Source of the DNA: Polytrichum commune
Lineage: Eukaryota > Streptophyta > Polytrichopsida > Polytrichales > Polytrichaceae
DNA: 64,000 bases
NCBI GenBank assembly: GCA_950295325.1
Contig: OX485804.1
Location: 34,226,001 to 34,290,000, forward strand
Direction: 5' to 3'
This document shows, piece by piece, positions 11,556 through 21,689 of the stretch; position 1 is the stretch's first letter, and each line of letters starts with the position of its first letter. Both the position numbers and the translations under genes were made by a program. The notes beneath the pieces are model-generated. The model was not told the DNA's origin. It made no database searches and saw only the letters and a program-made list of their open reading frames with translations.

Positions 11556-11905
11556 CACCCTAACCTCCGTAAATATCACCCTCCGTAATGTCACTCCCTC
11601 TCTTATATCCCACAACCCTAGGAAACATATGCACTCAATATAAATCTCCCTTCTTGTTGTCACATTTCCCTCCCATGTATCACATGTGATGACATTAAAA
11701 TAATCCACCAAAGAATTCAAACCACACGGTCATACACATCATGTTGTCATCATTGTCATTATTACAATGTTGACCTTGTGTTATTCCATAATGTCACATG
11801 CTACATTGATCCTCTATTATCACGCATTCATGTTAACACTACAGACCTCCTTAATATCATGTGCACTTTGGTTGCCGCATGCGTGATATTAAGGAGGTTA
11901 GAGTG
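11556..11905. mobile_element. MITE with about 24-bp terminal inverted repeats
   Basis: The left end starts CACCCTAACCTCC and the right end is the reverse complement of CACTCTAACCTCC; the pairing extends to the TATCAC block. It interrupts an R1 copy: comparison with other R1 copies (26590, 46520) shows the flanks ...TACTA and AATTGCGTG... would join. No convincing target duplication remains, so the superfamily is open; the CAC.. termini recall CACTA-type ends. Confidence 0.7.
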
Positions 11906-11965
11906 AAATTGCGTGTTTCATATGCTAGGAGAAATAGGGTAGTTTGAAGAAAGAACACAACCATC
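11906..11965 (+). repeat. R1 repeat, middle part of interrupted copy
   Basis: This continues R1 (GCGTGTTTCATAT, then TAGGAGAA..AGGGTAGT) up to the Harbinger target site. Confidence 0.6.
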
Positions 11966-11968
11966 TAA

Positions 11969-12010
11969 GGGCAGGCCCGCACAGGGCGGTGGCAGGCCGG
12001 GACCGGGTGC
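11969..12010 (+). repeat. Harbinger left terminal inverted repeat
   Basis: About 29 of 42 positions pair with the reverse complement of the right end. The outermost GGG and the internal CCGCAC are conserved. Confidence 0.75.
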
Positions 12011-12931
12011 TTTTCAGCTGGCACCGGATGAACGAACCCGGGTAGGGGGTGTAGATAGCGCGTCGTGGCAGCACCATGCCGGAGGCCGCAGTACCCGTGT
12101 ACTGGACGGAGAGCCTTTAACTCCATCCAATATTGTCTGTCGACAACGATTTTTTTCATCCAAATTCGTTAGTCGCATTCGACGGTGTGGGTGTTTCGTA
12201 TGCTCGCAGTCTTCGTTGGCCCTCCGCTTCCGCGTCCCCAAGGATTTTGCTCTCCGATCTCCTTCCAGCCACTGCAGATGGGGGATGTGTCCGCGATTGA
12301 CGTCGAACTTCGGGACATGCAGTTTGCGTGAGTAACAGCCCGCCATCTTCTGTTGGGTGTTTCGTTGCCTTGTCTTGTCTGTCTTCCATTTAGGGCACGA
12401 AATCCTGCGCTGGTGTTTGGCCGTGCCCATGTGTCCGGCGATGCCACCGATTTCTCCCCCCGCAGGCGCACCGGCATTGTGTTCGCGGCTGCTGTTATTG
12501 GATTGTTGTCGCTGCCCATGTGCACTAGTTCATGGGTTCTGTGTTTCCGTGTCGCCCTGGGTGGGGGTTTCGTTTGTTTGCTCGTCTCGTTTCAGAATTT
12601 CCCTGGTGCCGTTGTTTTGGGTTCTGTGCGTGTGGGTTTTTCCAGCTTCATTTGCTGCCGTGCATGCAATCGTACATGCAGAACCTAGGCTGGGAAAGCA
12701 CCGAACATGCCTGCAGGGGTTGACATGTCTGGGTGTTTTGTTTGTGTGCGTCCGAGGCGAATTTTCCAGGGTCCACGACTACTGGCGCGGGTATAAATTG
12801 TTCTGTTATGCGTACTATTCGCACTCCGCGGGTCACAAAGCTGAATTCAGGGATTCCAAACTCGGTTCGTGCCTTTCCTCCCCCTCCCAATTCTGTTCTG
12901 CTTCATTGAGTTTTTGTTGTTGTTCTTGAAT

Positions 12932-13657
12932 ATGATCCCCTGTTCTGTGCAATGCATGTTGTTAATGTGGCGGTCGTGCTTACACAAACGTCTGGGTTTC
13001 TCAGGGCAGCTCGTGTGGCGGCATCTCCTCCGTTTAGCATCCCCGACGCACCATGAAGTCCGCGCGAAATGCATGCAACTGCTCCCCCTCGTCGAAATGT
13101 ACTGCAAGTGGGTGCTGGGGGAAGACTGCAGCAATCTCTGTGCACTTATGCTGCGCTTCGACAACGAGAGGGAGCTTGAATCGCACGAATTGGGGCAGTC
13201 ACTTCTTATGATGATTCGTGACGACGACGACAACGGTTTGGATAGGCTGCCCAGCCGCATTCACAGCAATGTTGCACCCAGTCCTTTCGATGCCATAAGG
13301 GCAGGATTGGCCACTGTTGACGTAGCATTTCGCGGCATCCAGCCACAGGTGCACGCAGTTATGGAATTATGTGGCACATGTAACAGACGCAATAATAAAA
13401 TTTATGGCATTGTTGTTAAAGTTGAATCTGGACTGAATGTGGCATTGAATCCACCCGCCGTGTTGGACGTTCCCTTCAATTTTCGGCCACTCTCCGCTAA
13501 GTGCACTTGCGGAGCGTCCGCTCCTGCTCTGTGCCGCAAATTTGTTCCTGTAGTTCCCGTCGTTGATGTTTGGCTTCGCATGCTTTTGGGTTCCACGTCT
13601 CCCCTCCTGTCATTATCCTCGTCCTCCCGCCTCTGCCCCCTGTGGCGCTTCTTCTGA
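12932..13657 (+). CDS. hypothetical ORF inside the Harbinger element
   Basis: An open frame of 241 codons from the first ATG (it is open upstream from about 12869). The middle part looks protein-like: amphipathic segments around RAKCMQLLPLVEMYCKW, an acidic cluster RDDDDNGLDR, and Cys pairs (ELCGTCNRR, KCTCGASA). The first 25 residues are poor, and a good splice acceptor (GGTTTCTCAG) precedes the better part at about 13004, so it may be an exon. The C-terminus becomes low complexity. It is neither transposase nor Myb and I do not recognise it. It could be an accessory ORF, a captured gene fragment or chance in GC-rich DNA. Confidence 0.25.
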   Translation: MIPCSVQCMLLMWRSCLHKRLGFSGQLVWRHLLRLASPTHHEVRAKCMQLLPLVEMYCKWVLGEDCSNLCALMLRFDNERELESHELGQSLLMMIRDDDDNGLDRLPSRIHSNVAPSPFDAIRAGLATVDVAFRGIQPQVHAVMELCGTCNRRNNKIYGIVVKVESGLNVALNPPAVLDVPFNFRPLSAKCTCGASAPALCRKFVPVVPVVDVWLRMLLGSTSPLLSLSSSSRLCPLWRFF

Positions 13658-14601
13658 AGCTTGCTCATCCGGTTGCCAAGTGCATATTTGCGATCATGGG
13701 ATGGCCGTTTGGCCTGCGGGAGGTTTGTGTTATAGTGTTTACGTTGCGGTTTTCGAAGCTTGCTGTGGTGGTCCTATGGCTACAGTGTGTGCGTGCGCTT
13801 ATCTGCAGCCTTTTCTCTGTGTCACAAGTGCCTCTCTGTCTCTCTTCTTTTCTTCATACTACTAGGAGTCAATGTGCACGGTTCTCTGAAAACCTTCCCT
13901 CCCGTTTCCACAGCAATTGAGACACACACACACACATTTACGCATAAGAGTGCGGTTGCAATTGGGGCTCACGTCCAGCAATGTGGTCTGACATTCTGGC
14001 AGCCCCCACCCAGACGTCCAAGCCCATTACATGCAAGGCTGCCGACGTTGGACCAGTGCCATGCATCCACTCTCCATGATAGCGAGGCAGAACATCTGCG
14101 ATTTCATTAAAAATGGGCATCTGCCTTCACATACATTGTATTTTCGTTCCGAATGGAATTTAACTACCTGCCTATACACAACTACTGTCACATACACTAG
14201 ACTATCGCAGCTATTGTATAACACAGAAGTCCAATATAAATTTCATGTGCTTCCAGGTTGTCGGAGCATTGGAGGCCGCAACAATTCAATCCGGCTCCGA
14301 GGACGTCCTCCCATCCTCTCTCGCAGCTCGAAGCGAGGTTTTACCGTGCGGTCGGGATGTTCCAGCAGTACATCCAACGCTCGCATATCCTGCCCTCACT
14401 GGGGAGCCTCCTGTCGACGTGTGGTCTCCGCCCCCGCCTCCTGCTGCATCCCCTCCGACGCCAGCTGCTGGCCCCTGCCTCGGGGAGGCCAACATCCCCC
14501 TGCACCCGTCACAAACGTTACAGTCAAATCCTTGCCTGGATGCCTGGCACGTTCTGCCGCTACTTGCTGCGTGCATTGACCTATCTGTGACTATAGTGCA
14601 T

Positions 14602-15954
14602 ATGCACATTGCGAGTGACACACAAGGAGCAACCAGGAAAAAATTGAAGACAAGGGCCGCTCATGCGGGTGACCTACCGCCAAGCAGACACACTGAGGTC
14701 TGTGAGGATGAGGGTGACCTGGTGTTGCACCCACATGCGCAGCAGCTTGTCAACATTGTTTCTTGGCACATAGACAATGAAGACACAAAGTGGTACGTCA
14801 AACCTAGGTCAACTTGCTGGTTTGAAGAATACTTGTTTAAAATATACACGCCGGACATGTTCTATGACATACTGCGCATGAGGAGGAGAACTTTTGACAG
14901 GCTGGTTGAAGACCTACGACCATTTATCCAAGGGCAAAAAACGCACTGGCGACAACCTATAGGTGTGGAGAAGAAAGTTGTTGTGACTCTTTTCAAACTC
15001 ATGCACGGCGTATGCATACCTCTCGTCGCAGACAAGGCAGCATTGGGAAAGTCCACCGTGCATGGTATTTTGAGGCAGGTATGCTCAGCCATTAGCGACC
15101 ACTTTGGGCACTTGATTTCATGGCCCTCCGGAAGGAGGCTGGCTTGCGTGACAACAGGTTTCTAGGCTAAACAATGGATGCCAAATTGTATCGGCGCCAT
15201 AGACGGGTCCCATGTGTACATTGCGGCGCCCCCCAACATCATCGTTGCTGCGGACCACCGCAATCGCTACAAAACTTTCTCCATCTTGCTACAAGCTGTC
15301 GTTGACACGAAATGCTATTTTACCTCTGTCAACACCGGCCCTCCCGGGTCCTTGCATGATAGTGCCCACTTCAAGTCGACGGAGCTCTATCGCAAGGTTG
15401 AGGCTGGAGTGATGGGAGGTTTCCACGATGACCCCTTGACATGGCCCGTGGCCCTACCGTTCCCTCCCTACATTGTTGCCGACCGCGGGTACCCTCTTTT
15501 GAGCTGGTGCATAACACCATTCAAAATGGGGCCCATGGGCGTGCCCCTCACTGACGAAGAGGTGTGGTTTAATCGGAAGCACTCGTCCACACGCATGTGC
15601 GTGGAACGAGGCTTCGGCATCCTAAAAGCTCGATTCAAGGAAATCGGAACAAAGTCTGCTTTGAAGCTAGATTTTGTTCCCACTGTGGTGCACAGCTGTT
15701 GTGTGTTGCACAACATTCTCCTAGCTAGCAAGGACCGTACGCTCGACCAGATTCTACGGGAATGTGAGCTGCCACCAATGGAGGACAACGGCACACCTCG
15801 CCGAGACGACGAGGGAGATTTTCACACCCCCCGACCAATGGGATTGCTTAGCGAGGAGCGTGCATTGCTAGAGGGGAAGTTGGCTAGGGAAGATCTACTC
15901 GACTACCTGGTTCGAATGCAAAACGCAGACCACATAGCAAGGAATCATAGGTGA
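14602..15954 (+). pseudogene. PIF/Harbinger DDE transposase with one nonsense codon
   Basis: This encodes a nuclease-type transposase (DDE_Tnp_4 family) of about 450 codons, normal for the superfamily. From the chosen ATG, residues about 70-185 hold a helix-turn-helix region (FDRLVEDLRPFI to GKSTVHGILRQV). The catalytic aspartates lie in GAIDGSH (D201) and VADRGYP (D294), and the glutamate in VERGFGILKARF (E335), so the triad is complete. A TAG at 15163-15165 interrupts the frame just before the first Asp motif; the frame is the same on both sides and alignment with the family pattern needs no intron there. The frame is open upstream to 14245, but that part is Pro-rich and unlike family members, so I prefer 14602. 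It overlaps the Myb-like ORF stop by 10 bp. Confidence 0.85.
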
Positions 15955-17084
15955 CCAGCACATGTAATGAATGTTGCAAGTGCAGAGAAATGTATAGAGC
16001 AGAACCTCGTAAGTGCATCCATGGAGGATGCTAGCATCAGCAAAGCGCTGGTCATATTTCCCAAGTTTTTGGTTCTCTCAACCTCCAAGGTATAAAGTTT
16101 TTCGTCCATGTTCATGCTTTGTGCCTCCTTCATTGCAAGTCTTGCCTCCCGTGTTGTGTTGAATGCAAAAACTTTGCTCCTCCATGCGCGTCTATCAGTG
16201 TCCTGCGCATCCACACGCGCCAGGTAGTCCACATTGAAGTCCTTCACATACTCTACTAGTCCATCGGATCCGTTGGCCTTGCGTTTACGACCTGTGGACC
16301 CGGGAGTGTCGTCTCCCGGTGTCTTTGCTCGGGGGGACTCTAGGAGTGTGGCGGAACTAGCTGCGGGACTAGCTGCTCCAGTAGCCGACGCCGAGCACGT
16401 AGCACATGGGGAGCGTCCGAACAGCCTAGGAGCAGGCTGTGTCAACCTGTCGGAATCAACCATGGCAGCTGCACGCCCAAATATCTGGCGCTTACCCACA
16501 AAGGCCTCCATCTCTATGAACATGCTCTCGCTGAATTCCAATGGCAGCCTTCTAGATTTTGATAACTTTTTTTTCTCTTCTCTATTCATGCCCCACCAAT
16601 TGGCAGAACCTGTTCCCTCTACGTACTCCTTAATTTTTTTGTAGTCTTTAATGAGGCCATCCCACTTATTTGTTATCTGATCGGCATCCCTCACCCGGAA
16701 ACCCACAACACCCATGCACCCTGCCAACACCAGTTTCCACGCCGTGGTGCCATACACGAACCTCGCAAGTGAAGGCTGATTGGAATTATGTCTTCCGTCC
16801 CACTCAATTCGCTTCTGTGCAATGAGAACCAGCATCTCTGCTTCGGTCCAATTGGGCCCCCTCACCTTGTGCAGAGGTGCTGCCACCGATCGAGATGGCG
16901 CAGACGATGACCTCCCATTGGCAATTCTGCCCCTCCCGCGCCCGCCTCCCCTCTGCTCCGACGGCGCAGTGCAGTCGTGAGTTTGCTCTCCAAAAAAATC
17001 CGGCTCAACACAGGCGTCGTCATCGGTCTGCGCCTGAGTGGACGGGGCCTGGGAGGTCTCCCCCAAATCAACCACGTCCTCCAT
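15945..17084 (-). CDS. Myb/trihelix-like second protein of PIF/Harbinger
   Basis: A 379-residue open frame from ATG at 17084. Residues about 1-70 are acidic, then Gly/Arg- and Ser-rich. Residues about 74-185 form a Myb/SANT-like or trihelix DNA-binding region (GPNWTEAEMLVLIAQKR, then ITNKWDGLIKDYKKIKEY). A Ser/Ala/Pro-rich linker with a basic stretch (GRKRKA) follows, and the C-terminal helix (TREARLAMKEAQ) could pair with the transposase. PIF/Harbinger and Ping elements encode such a partner, which binds the ends and brings transposase to the nucleus; that role here is inferred from the family. No internal stop was seen. The frame is also open 5' of the chosen ATG, but that stretch lacks protein-like features. 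Confidence 0.8.
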   Translation of the reverse strand: MEDVVDLGETSQAPSTQAQTDDDACVEPDFFGEQTHDCTAPSEQRGGGRGRGRIANGRSSSAPSRSVAAPLHKVRGPNWTEAEMLVLIAQKRIEWDGRHNSNQPSLARFVYGTTAWKLVLAGCMGVVGFRVRDADQITNKWDGLIKDYKKIKEYVEGTGSANWWGMNREEKKKLSKSRRLPLEFSESMFIEMEAFVGKRQIFGRAAAMVDSDRLTQPAPRLFGRSPCATCSASATGAASPAASSATLLESPRAKTPGDDTPGSTGRKRKANGSDGLVEYVKDFNVDYLARVDAQDTDRRAWRSKVFAFNTTREARLAMKEAQSMNMDEKLYTLEVERTKNLGNMTSALLMLASSMDALTRFCSIHFSALATFITCAGHL

Positions 17085-17299
17085 GGCTCTAATGGTTGCC
17101 GTGGCCACGCTCCCGAACCCAGGTCCCAGCCACCCCGAAAGCAAAATTGGTCCCACAGAAGGAATGGAACCGTCTAAACAGACAACACAGACTTGTAAAT
17201 GTCGAGCAAGAAATACAGAACCAAAGGGGTCGACTGCAAAGAACACGAAAAGAGAGGACGGGCAATGCGAAGCAGCCCTGCGTGTGGGTGGAAACAAAA

Positions 17300-18940
17300 A
17301 GATTTTGAACTGACCTCAATGCTGCGATAGAGTAGCCCAACACCGATGACGACCAAGGAGTGTGTGTGTGTGGAGGCGGGCACGGCATTGGCGTTACCAG
17401 TCCTGCAGGCATGCTTGCCTGGGATGATGGATCCATGATTGCAAGCGGTTCTCAGACTGGCAGCAACTTCAAAACGTCGCCCTCCCCTGAAAAAGACGGC
17501 TTGCCATCACAGCCAAAGAAGCACGCTGGCAGCAGGCGAATGCACACAGCATGGCACAAACAACAAAAAATGCGTAAGAGAAAATGGAACATACCGCGAA
17601 CAGCACATGGTTACATACAAATGGAGACCCGCATTGTGGCATTCAGACGATGACAGAGAAAGCAAGGAAGCATGTTCGACGACAAGAGCAAACGAAACGA
17701 AAAGGAGATAGGAAAAAAAACCCACGATTGCCAGGGCGGGTCTCGCGCTGGTACTTCGGCTCTGCGGCAACAACCGCGACCCTTTCATAATACTCCGGCT
17801 TCCCGAACACAGGGATGACATCAAAAAAACATCTCCCAAGTGCTGTGGATGCGACGGCATGGGAATGCACATCCAGGAGCCCCGCCGTAAAGCACAACGC
17901 ACATGTGAAAAGCCCTATGCCCATGGGCAGCCGCGACCAGGTTGGAGTGCAGGCGCACTCAATAACAGACACACAAACAACAGGCGGCAGTGGGGTGGCC
18001 ACCTCGCAGCGCACGGCACGTAGCGGCACTGCGGACAGAGCTCCACGAAGGGGGGGGGGGTGTCCTATTGACACGCACGCTCACACAGAGAAACCTCCGC
18101 GTCAATGCGCCGGTGGCGCCGGGGCACAATGCACAACAACATCCCAGGCATCGCAAACACCATGGGGGGGACGAGAGGACATAGCAAACATCGACACAAC
18201 GAACGCCCACGGCATTCTTTCGGACAAGATGGGACCACAACATTGGCCGGCAATGACCCTAAACCAGGGCGCACTCACTCCAAGCCGTGCGGGGGGTGCT
18301 CCGAAACCCTGGAACACCCCAACACCGGATGCGTGAAGAGAAACCCATCACACACCGCCACCCGCTCGCCCAAACAGGATACGGCAAGAATGGGAGGGGG
18401 ATTTCGGGACAGGTAACTCGCGATGGCGTGGGGCATGGATTCAAGGGGGCACATTTCCGGGATCCCTAGCACCACACCAAAACCCCAAACCACAATACTA
18501 CGGCAACAGACATGACCTGGAAGTTCTGCAAGCCATTCAAGACATGGAAACCACAGGAAAACGGCGAGACCACGTACCAGAATGGATTGAACGTCGGATC
18601 GTCCGGGAAGGCAGCCCCACAGAGCACGCAGGGTGTGTTGGACACAGTCGCGACGAGAGCCCGCGCCGAAGCGACCTGCGGCGACAACTGCGACCCCCGT
18701 ACCCTCCCGCAGCGGGAACCCGTCGCCCTCAGTTGGGAAATGGCTAACAGAATCCATCCGCAGACGCGGCTTCTCATCCAAGGCCGGCCCCAACGTTGCT
18801 TAGGAGCAACGTTTCAAAACCAGCTTGTCTTTGGGCTCAGCTCCGTTAACCGGCGGGAACATGCCGGCGACAGCCTCTGACACACCTAGGTGTGGTCCGG
18901 CATGTCCCCAGTGCATGCGGGCTCCGGCTAGGGCCGAGGA
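17300..18940. other. right non-coding part of the Harbinger element
   Basis: GC-rich, C/A-biased sequence upstream of the Myb-like ORF, probably its promoter and subterminal region. Many short open frames overlap on both strands and none is recognisable. It contains a homopolymer G run at about 18049-18060 and the palindrome CAACGTTGCTTAGGAGCAACG near 18792. Confidence 0.5.
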
Positions 18941-18948
18941 GCGGTTAC

Positions 18949-18990
18949 CGCACCTAAACCGGGCTGGCACCCCCGGGTGCGGCCCCCCCC
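18949..18990 (-). repeat. Harbinger right terminal inverted repeat
   Basis: This pairs with the left end; it is followed by the TAA duplication at 18991-18993. Confidence 0.75.
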
Positions 18991-18993
18991 TAA

Positions 18994-19265
18994 GACCCAT
19001 CTACCTTAGGTGGACTCCATGTGCAAGAAGTTCGTTGTTTCTTCCTAGATTTTTGAAGTGCAGCGTTTGGTGGGGGTGATACCAAGGCCACACCAGGCCT
19101 CCAACCGCGTTTGGCCAGCCATTTCAGCTAGGCGGGCCGAACTTGGCTATGGGTCTGGTGTGACCATGTTTTGTTCAGTCTTGCCTCGCTGCCCACCCGC
19201 CCGTTTTGCCCGGAAACGAAACTTTCCCCCCGCCCGGCCGATATTTGCCCCCGGGCAACGCCATT
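18994..19265. other. R1 remainder and GC-rich flank of the Harbinger insertion
   Basis: The first 20 bp (GACCCATCTACCTTAGG) continue the R1 copy interrupted at 11965. The rest is GC-rich, without motif, and changes abruptly to AT-rich DNA at about 19265. It may be a remnant of another element. Confidence 0.4.
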
Positions 19266-19834
19266 AAAATCACAACATCTTGTGTATATTTGTTAACTTA
19301 TAACCATTAAAATCTAAAATATTGAATGGTTGTGTTTTTTTTAATTAAATTAAACTAATTATTTACATTGAAAAATATCTCTTTTCGTGTGTATATACAC
19401 ACACACAAAAGATTGTAAATTTATTGGTTCTGAGGGTCACTCTACACTTGAGCAATTTTGGAAAGAGTGGATGTAGATGCAAATGAAAATCCATTTTTCC
19501 AGAAAATTGTGGAATCAAAATGGCATTTGTACAAGTTGTGAGCATTAATTGAATCGGCCTCCAACTTAGTGCCGAGGGTCGCCGAAGGCTCAAGGAAAGT
19601 ATCGATTCACGATTTCTCACATGTCGACAATTGTTGCTGGTAGCGTCCGGCCGCATCTTGCGTGAATCGCAAGCTTTTTGGCATCTCGTAAAGGCACAGA
19701 AGAACCAGATTGCTGTGAAAACAGGGACTTAAGGGTTTGGAAGTTGTTGGAGAAACAGAGACCTAAGGGTTTGGATTGATCATTGTTACTATAAGCAGGG
19801 GCGAGGTTTTTGGAATTTAGGAAACTGGGGGATA
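19266..19834. other. AT-rich intergenic, nothing assigned
   Basis: Contains a short (AC)n at about 19396 and no supported gene. Confidence 0.5.
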
Positions 19835-19905
19835 TCAACATGTAACCGGTTGGACTTGCAAACACTAGGATCTCAATCGGTTATGCCCTAAAATCTCCCC
19901 GATCA
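19835..19905 (+). repeat. R2 repeat fragment
   Basis: Carries ATATCAACATGTAACCGGTT, then GGACTTGCAAACACTAGGAT, and an end at CTCCCCGATCAC. The same blocks occur in reverse in NPF8 intron 4 (27646-27879). Confidence 0.65.
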
Positions 19906-19992
19906 CTGGGAGGGGCAGCGGAATGGAAGTTTGTGGGGCTGCCCCATGGCTCCAGCCGGGCAGATTGGCTGGTGGCTGGTTGCAACCCCAAC

Positions 19993-21211
19993 TAGGCCAT
20001 AAATTTGACACCCTAGCCAAATTTCCAGGGGACACCCTGTCCCAAATTTTGGGTGTCCCAAGGACACCTTGCTCCAATTTTTGGGTGTCCTCATAAATTT
20101 CTCTTAAGAATTTTTTTTTGTCAAAATAGGTACAATTTTGAAAAATACATAATATCATTTCAAATTTTCAATTAAAAATCAAAAAAATCACTACATATCA
20201 TAACTTGCAATGCAAATCAAACCTACAAGCGGCGGCCTTTCATAGCACACCACTGTACCCATACTTGTTCAAAGTCAATGGCCTCTATGGGGATTTTTGC
20301 CATTGCAACTCTCATTTGTGCTTCCAAAGTCTCTAATACCAAACTACACCGTAAAGTAGATTTAATATGATTTTGAGTAGAAAATCCTCTCTCACAAGAA
20401 GTTGTACTAGCAGGAATTACAAGAACAGCTTGCCACAACTTTGTCATATGAGGATATCTTCCAACATAGTCCAAATTGGAAGAATAAACCATCCAAGCTT
20501 GGTGCATTTTAAGACCACCACATGAAATATGAAGTGTATCCAAAAAACCTCGAAGCTCTGATTTTAAACCACGCTCATCAAAAAGATTCCCTCCATTAGT
20601 GCAAAAGTGGTCAATGAAACTCTGAAGCCATAAACGAGCATTTCGATGAAGAAGTGTCAAGTCTATTGAAAAACAGACAGGGCTAAATAGCTTAGCTGCA
20701 TTGAATAGCTTCAAATCAGGAAATCGTTGCTGCAATGATTCTATCACCTTAACCACATAGGCCTGTGCAATCACCTTGCACCCATGGAGGGTACCATCAC
20801 CACCAAACTCAATTGCATGAGGCAATGGTGCATAATGCAATATATGTGAATGCACCACTCCTGTAGAGTCTTGAAAATGGATCTCACCACCTCTAGAAAT
20901 GTCCAAAAATTGTGCCACAAATTTGGTATCCGCACCAAACTCCTCATATTTCTAGTGTGTCAATTGACGTGCATTTTTTTTTTGTGCAAGTTTTTGCGTG
21001 TCAAAAAAGAAAAACTTGCAAAAACTTTGTCAAACATATACGCTGATAGGCCCTACAAGTACATGGGACACCCTGAATTTTTTTTGGGTGTAAAAAGGAC
21101 ACCCTTGTAGGATTTTTGGGTGTCCTCGGGGACACCCTATTTGAGATTTGGGTGTCCTAGGACACTCTAGGAAGCAAAATACACCCCCCAGGGTGTCAAT
21201 TTTATGCCCTG
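19993..21211 (-). mobile_element. internally deleted hAT transposon, 1.2 kb
   Basis: Perfect 8-bp direct repeats ACCCCAAC flank the element (19985-19992 and 21212-21219), as hAT transposases leave. The ends are inverted repeats (left TAGGCCATAAATTTGACACC, right reverse complement CAGGGCATAAAATTGACACC). Both subterminal regions are packed with GGGTGTCC/GGACACCC motifs in both orientations, probable transposase-binding clusters. Only the C-terminal part of a transposase remains (20223-20951), so the element is an internal deletion product and cannot move on its own. Confidence 0.92.
20223..20951 (-). pseudogene. C-terminal fragment of hAT transposase
   Basis: The frame is open from just after a TAG at about 20954 to a stop at 20223, about 240 residues without an ATG at its start. 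Its last 80 residues carry the hAT dimerisation signature (LWQAVLVIPASTTSCERGFS, then STLRCSLVLETLEAQMRV). The catalytic N-terminal two thirds and BED zinc finger are absent, consistent with the short element. The reading frame itself is free of stops, so the deletion may be recent, or the remaining part is constrained by chance only. Confidence 0.8.
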
Positions 21212-21219
21212 ACCCCAAC

Positions 21220-21689
21220 CCCCCTCCCGCAGCCACCCCAGCCATATAACTCAACCGGAAAAAGCCCCTGGGGCCCCGCCTGGAAACCATGGCTGATGTT
21301 TTTTCAGCGGCTGGACCGGTGTGGAATCCATTGCCTCATGATGATTCTTTGACTGAAAGCTAATGCATGCAAGTACATAAAGCTTAGTTACATACTCGAC
21401 TTGCAAAACAAAAGGGATAGTTTACAGTAGAGTTACTTACATACAGTACTTCAGTCTTCAAGACTGTCAGTCAGCAGTCAAGTTAGAGTTAAAAGTAGGT
21501 GCCAGCAGAGAGGCAGTGCCTGCAGCAAGTTCATCTCATCTCATTTTGCGGTGAACTCCTTGTTTCCAAACCTTGTCAGGTTGCACGTGGACTCGTTTTG
21601 TGCTGGATCTCATGGCATGCCTGGCCACGTCCATCATATGTCTCAAGTAGAGAATCCACATTCCATTCTTCTTGGCCGTGTTAGATTTG
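21220..21689. other. intergenic, nothing assigned
   Basis: No supported gene or repeat; it leads into the degenerate array upstream of NPF8. Confidence 0.4.

Larger units (their letters stand above)
11969..18990 (+). mobile_element. full-length PIF/Harbinger DNA transposon, 7.0 kb
   Basis: The element is flanked by TAA on both sides (11966-11968 and 18991-18993). Its ends are imperfect inverted repeats of about 42 bp (left GGGCAGGCCCGCAC, right reverse complement GGGGGGGGCCGCAC). It is much richer in G+C than its AT-rich surroundings. It carries the two genes expected of this superfamily: a DDE transposase (14602-15954, +) and a Myb/trihelix-like ORF (15945-17084, -), arranged tail to tail. 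Removing the element and one TAA restores an R1 repeat, matching copies at 27050 and 46600, which independently supports the boundaries. About 2.6 kb on the left and 1.9 kb on the right have no assigned function. Confidence 0.93.

Noticed and set aside
12353-12929. Overlapping long open frames on both strands
   Set aside because: GC-rich DNA inside the Harbinger element gives few stops; Cys/Phe-rich low-quality translations in several frames show no motif.
14245-14601. N-terminal extension of the transposase frame
   Set aside because: Pro-rich sequence unlike family members, and an acceptor-like site lies just before the ATG at 14602.
17085-17297. Upstream extension of the Myb-like ORF
   Set aside because: The extension lacks an ATG at its beginning and any protein-like feature; the ATG at 17084 starts a typical acidic N-terminus.
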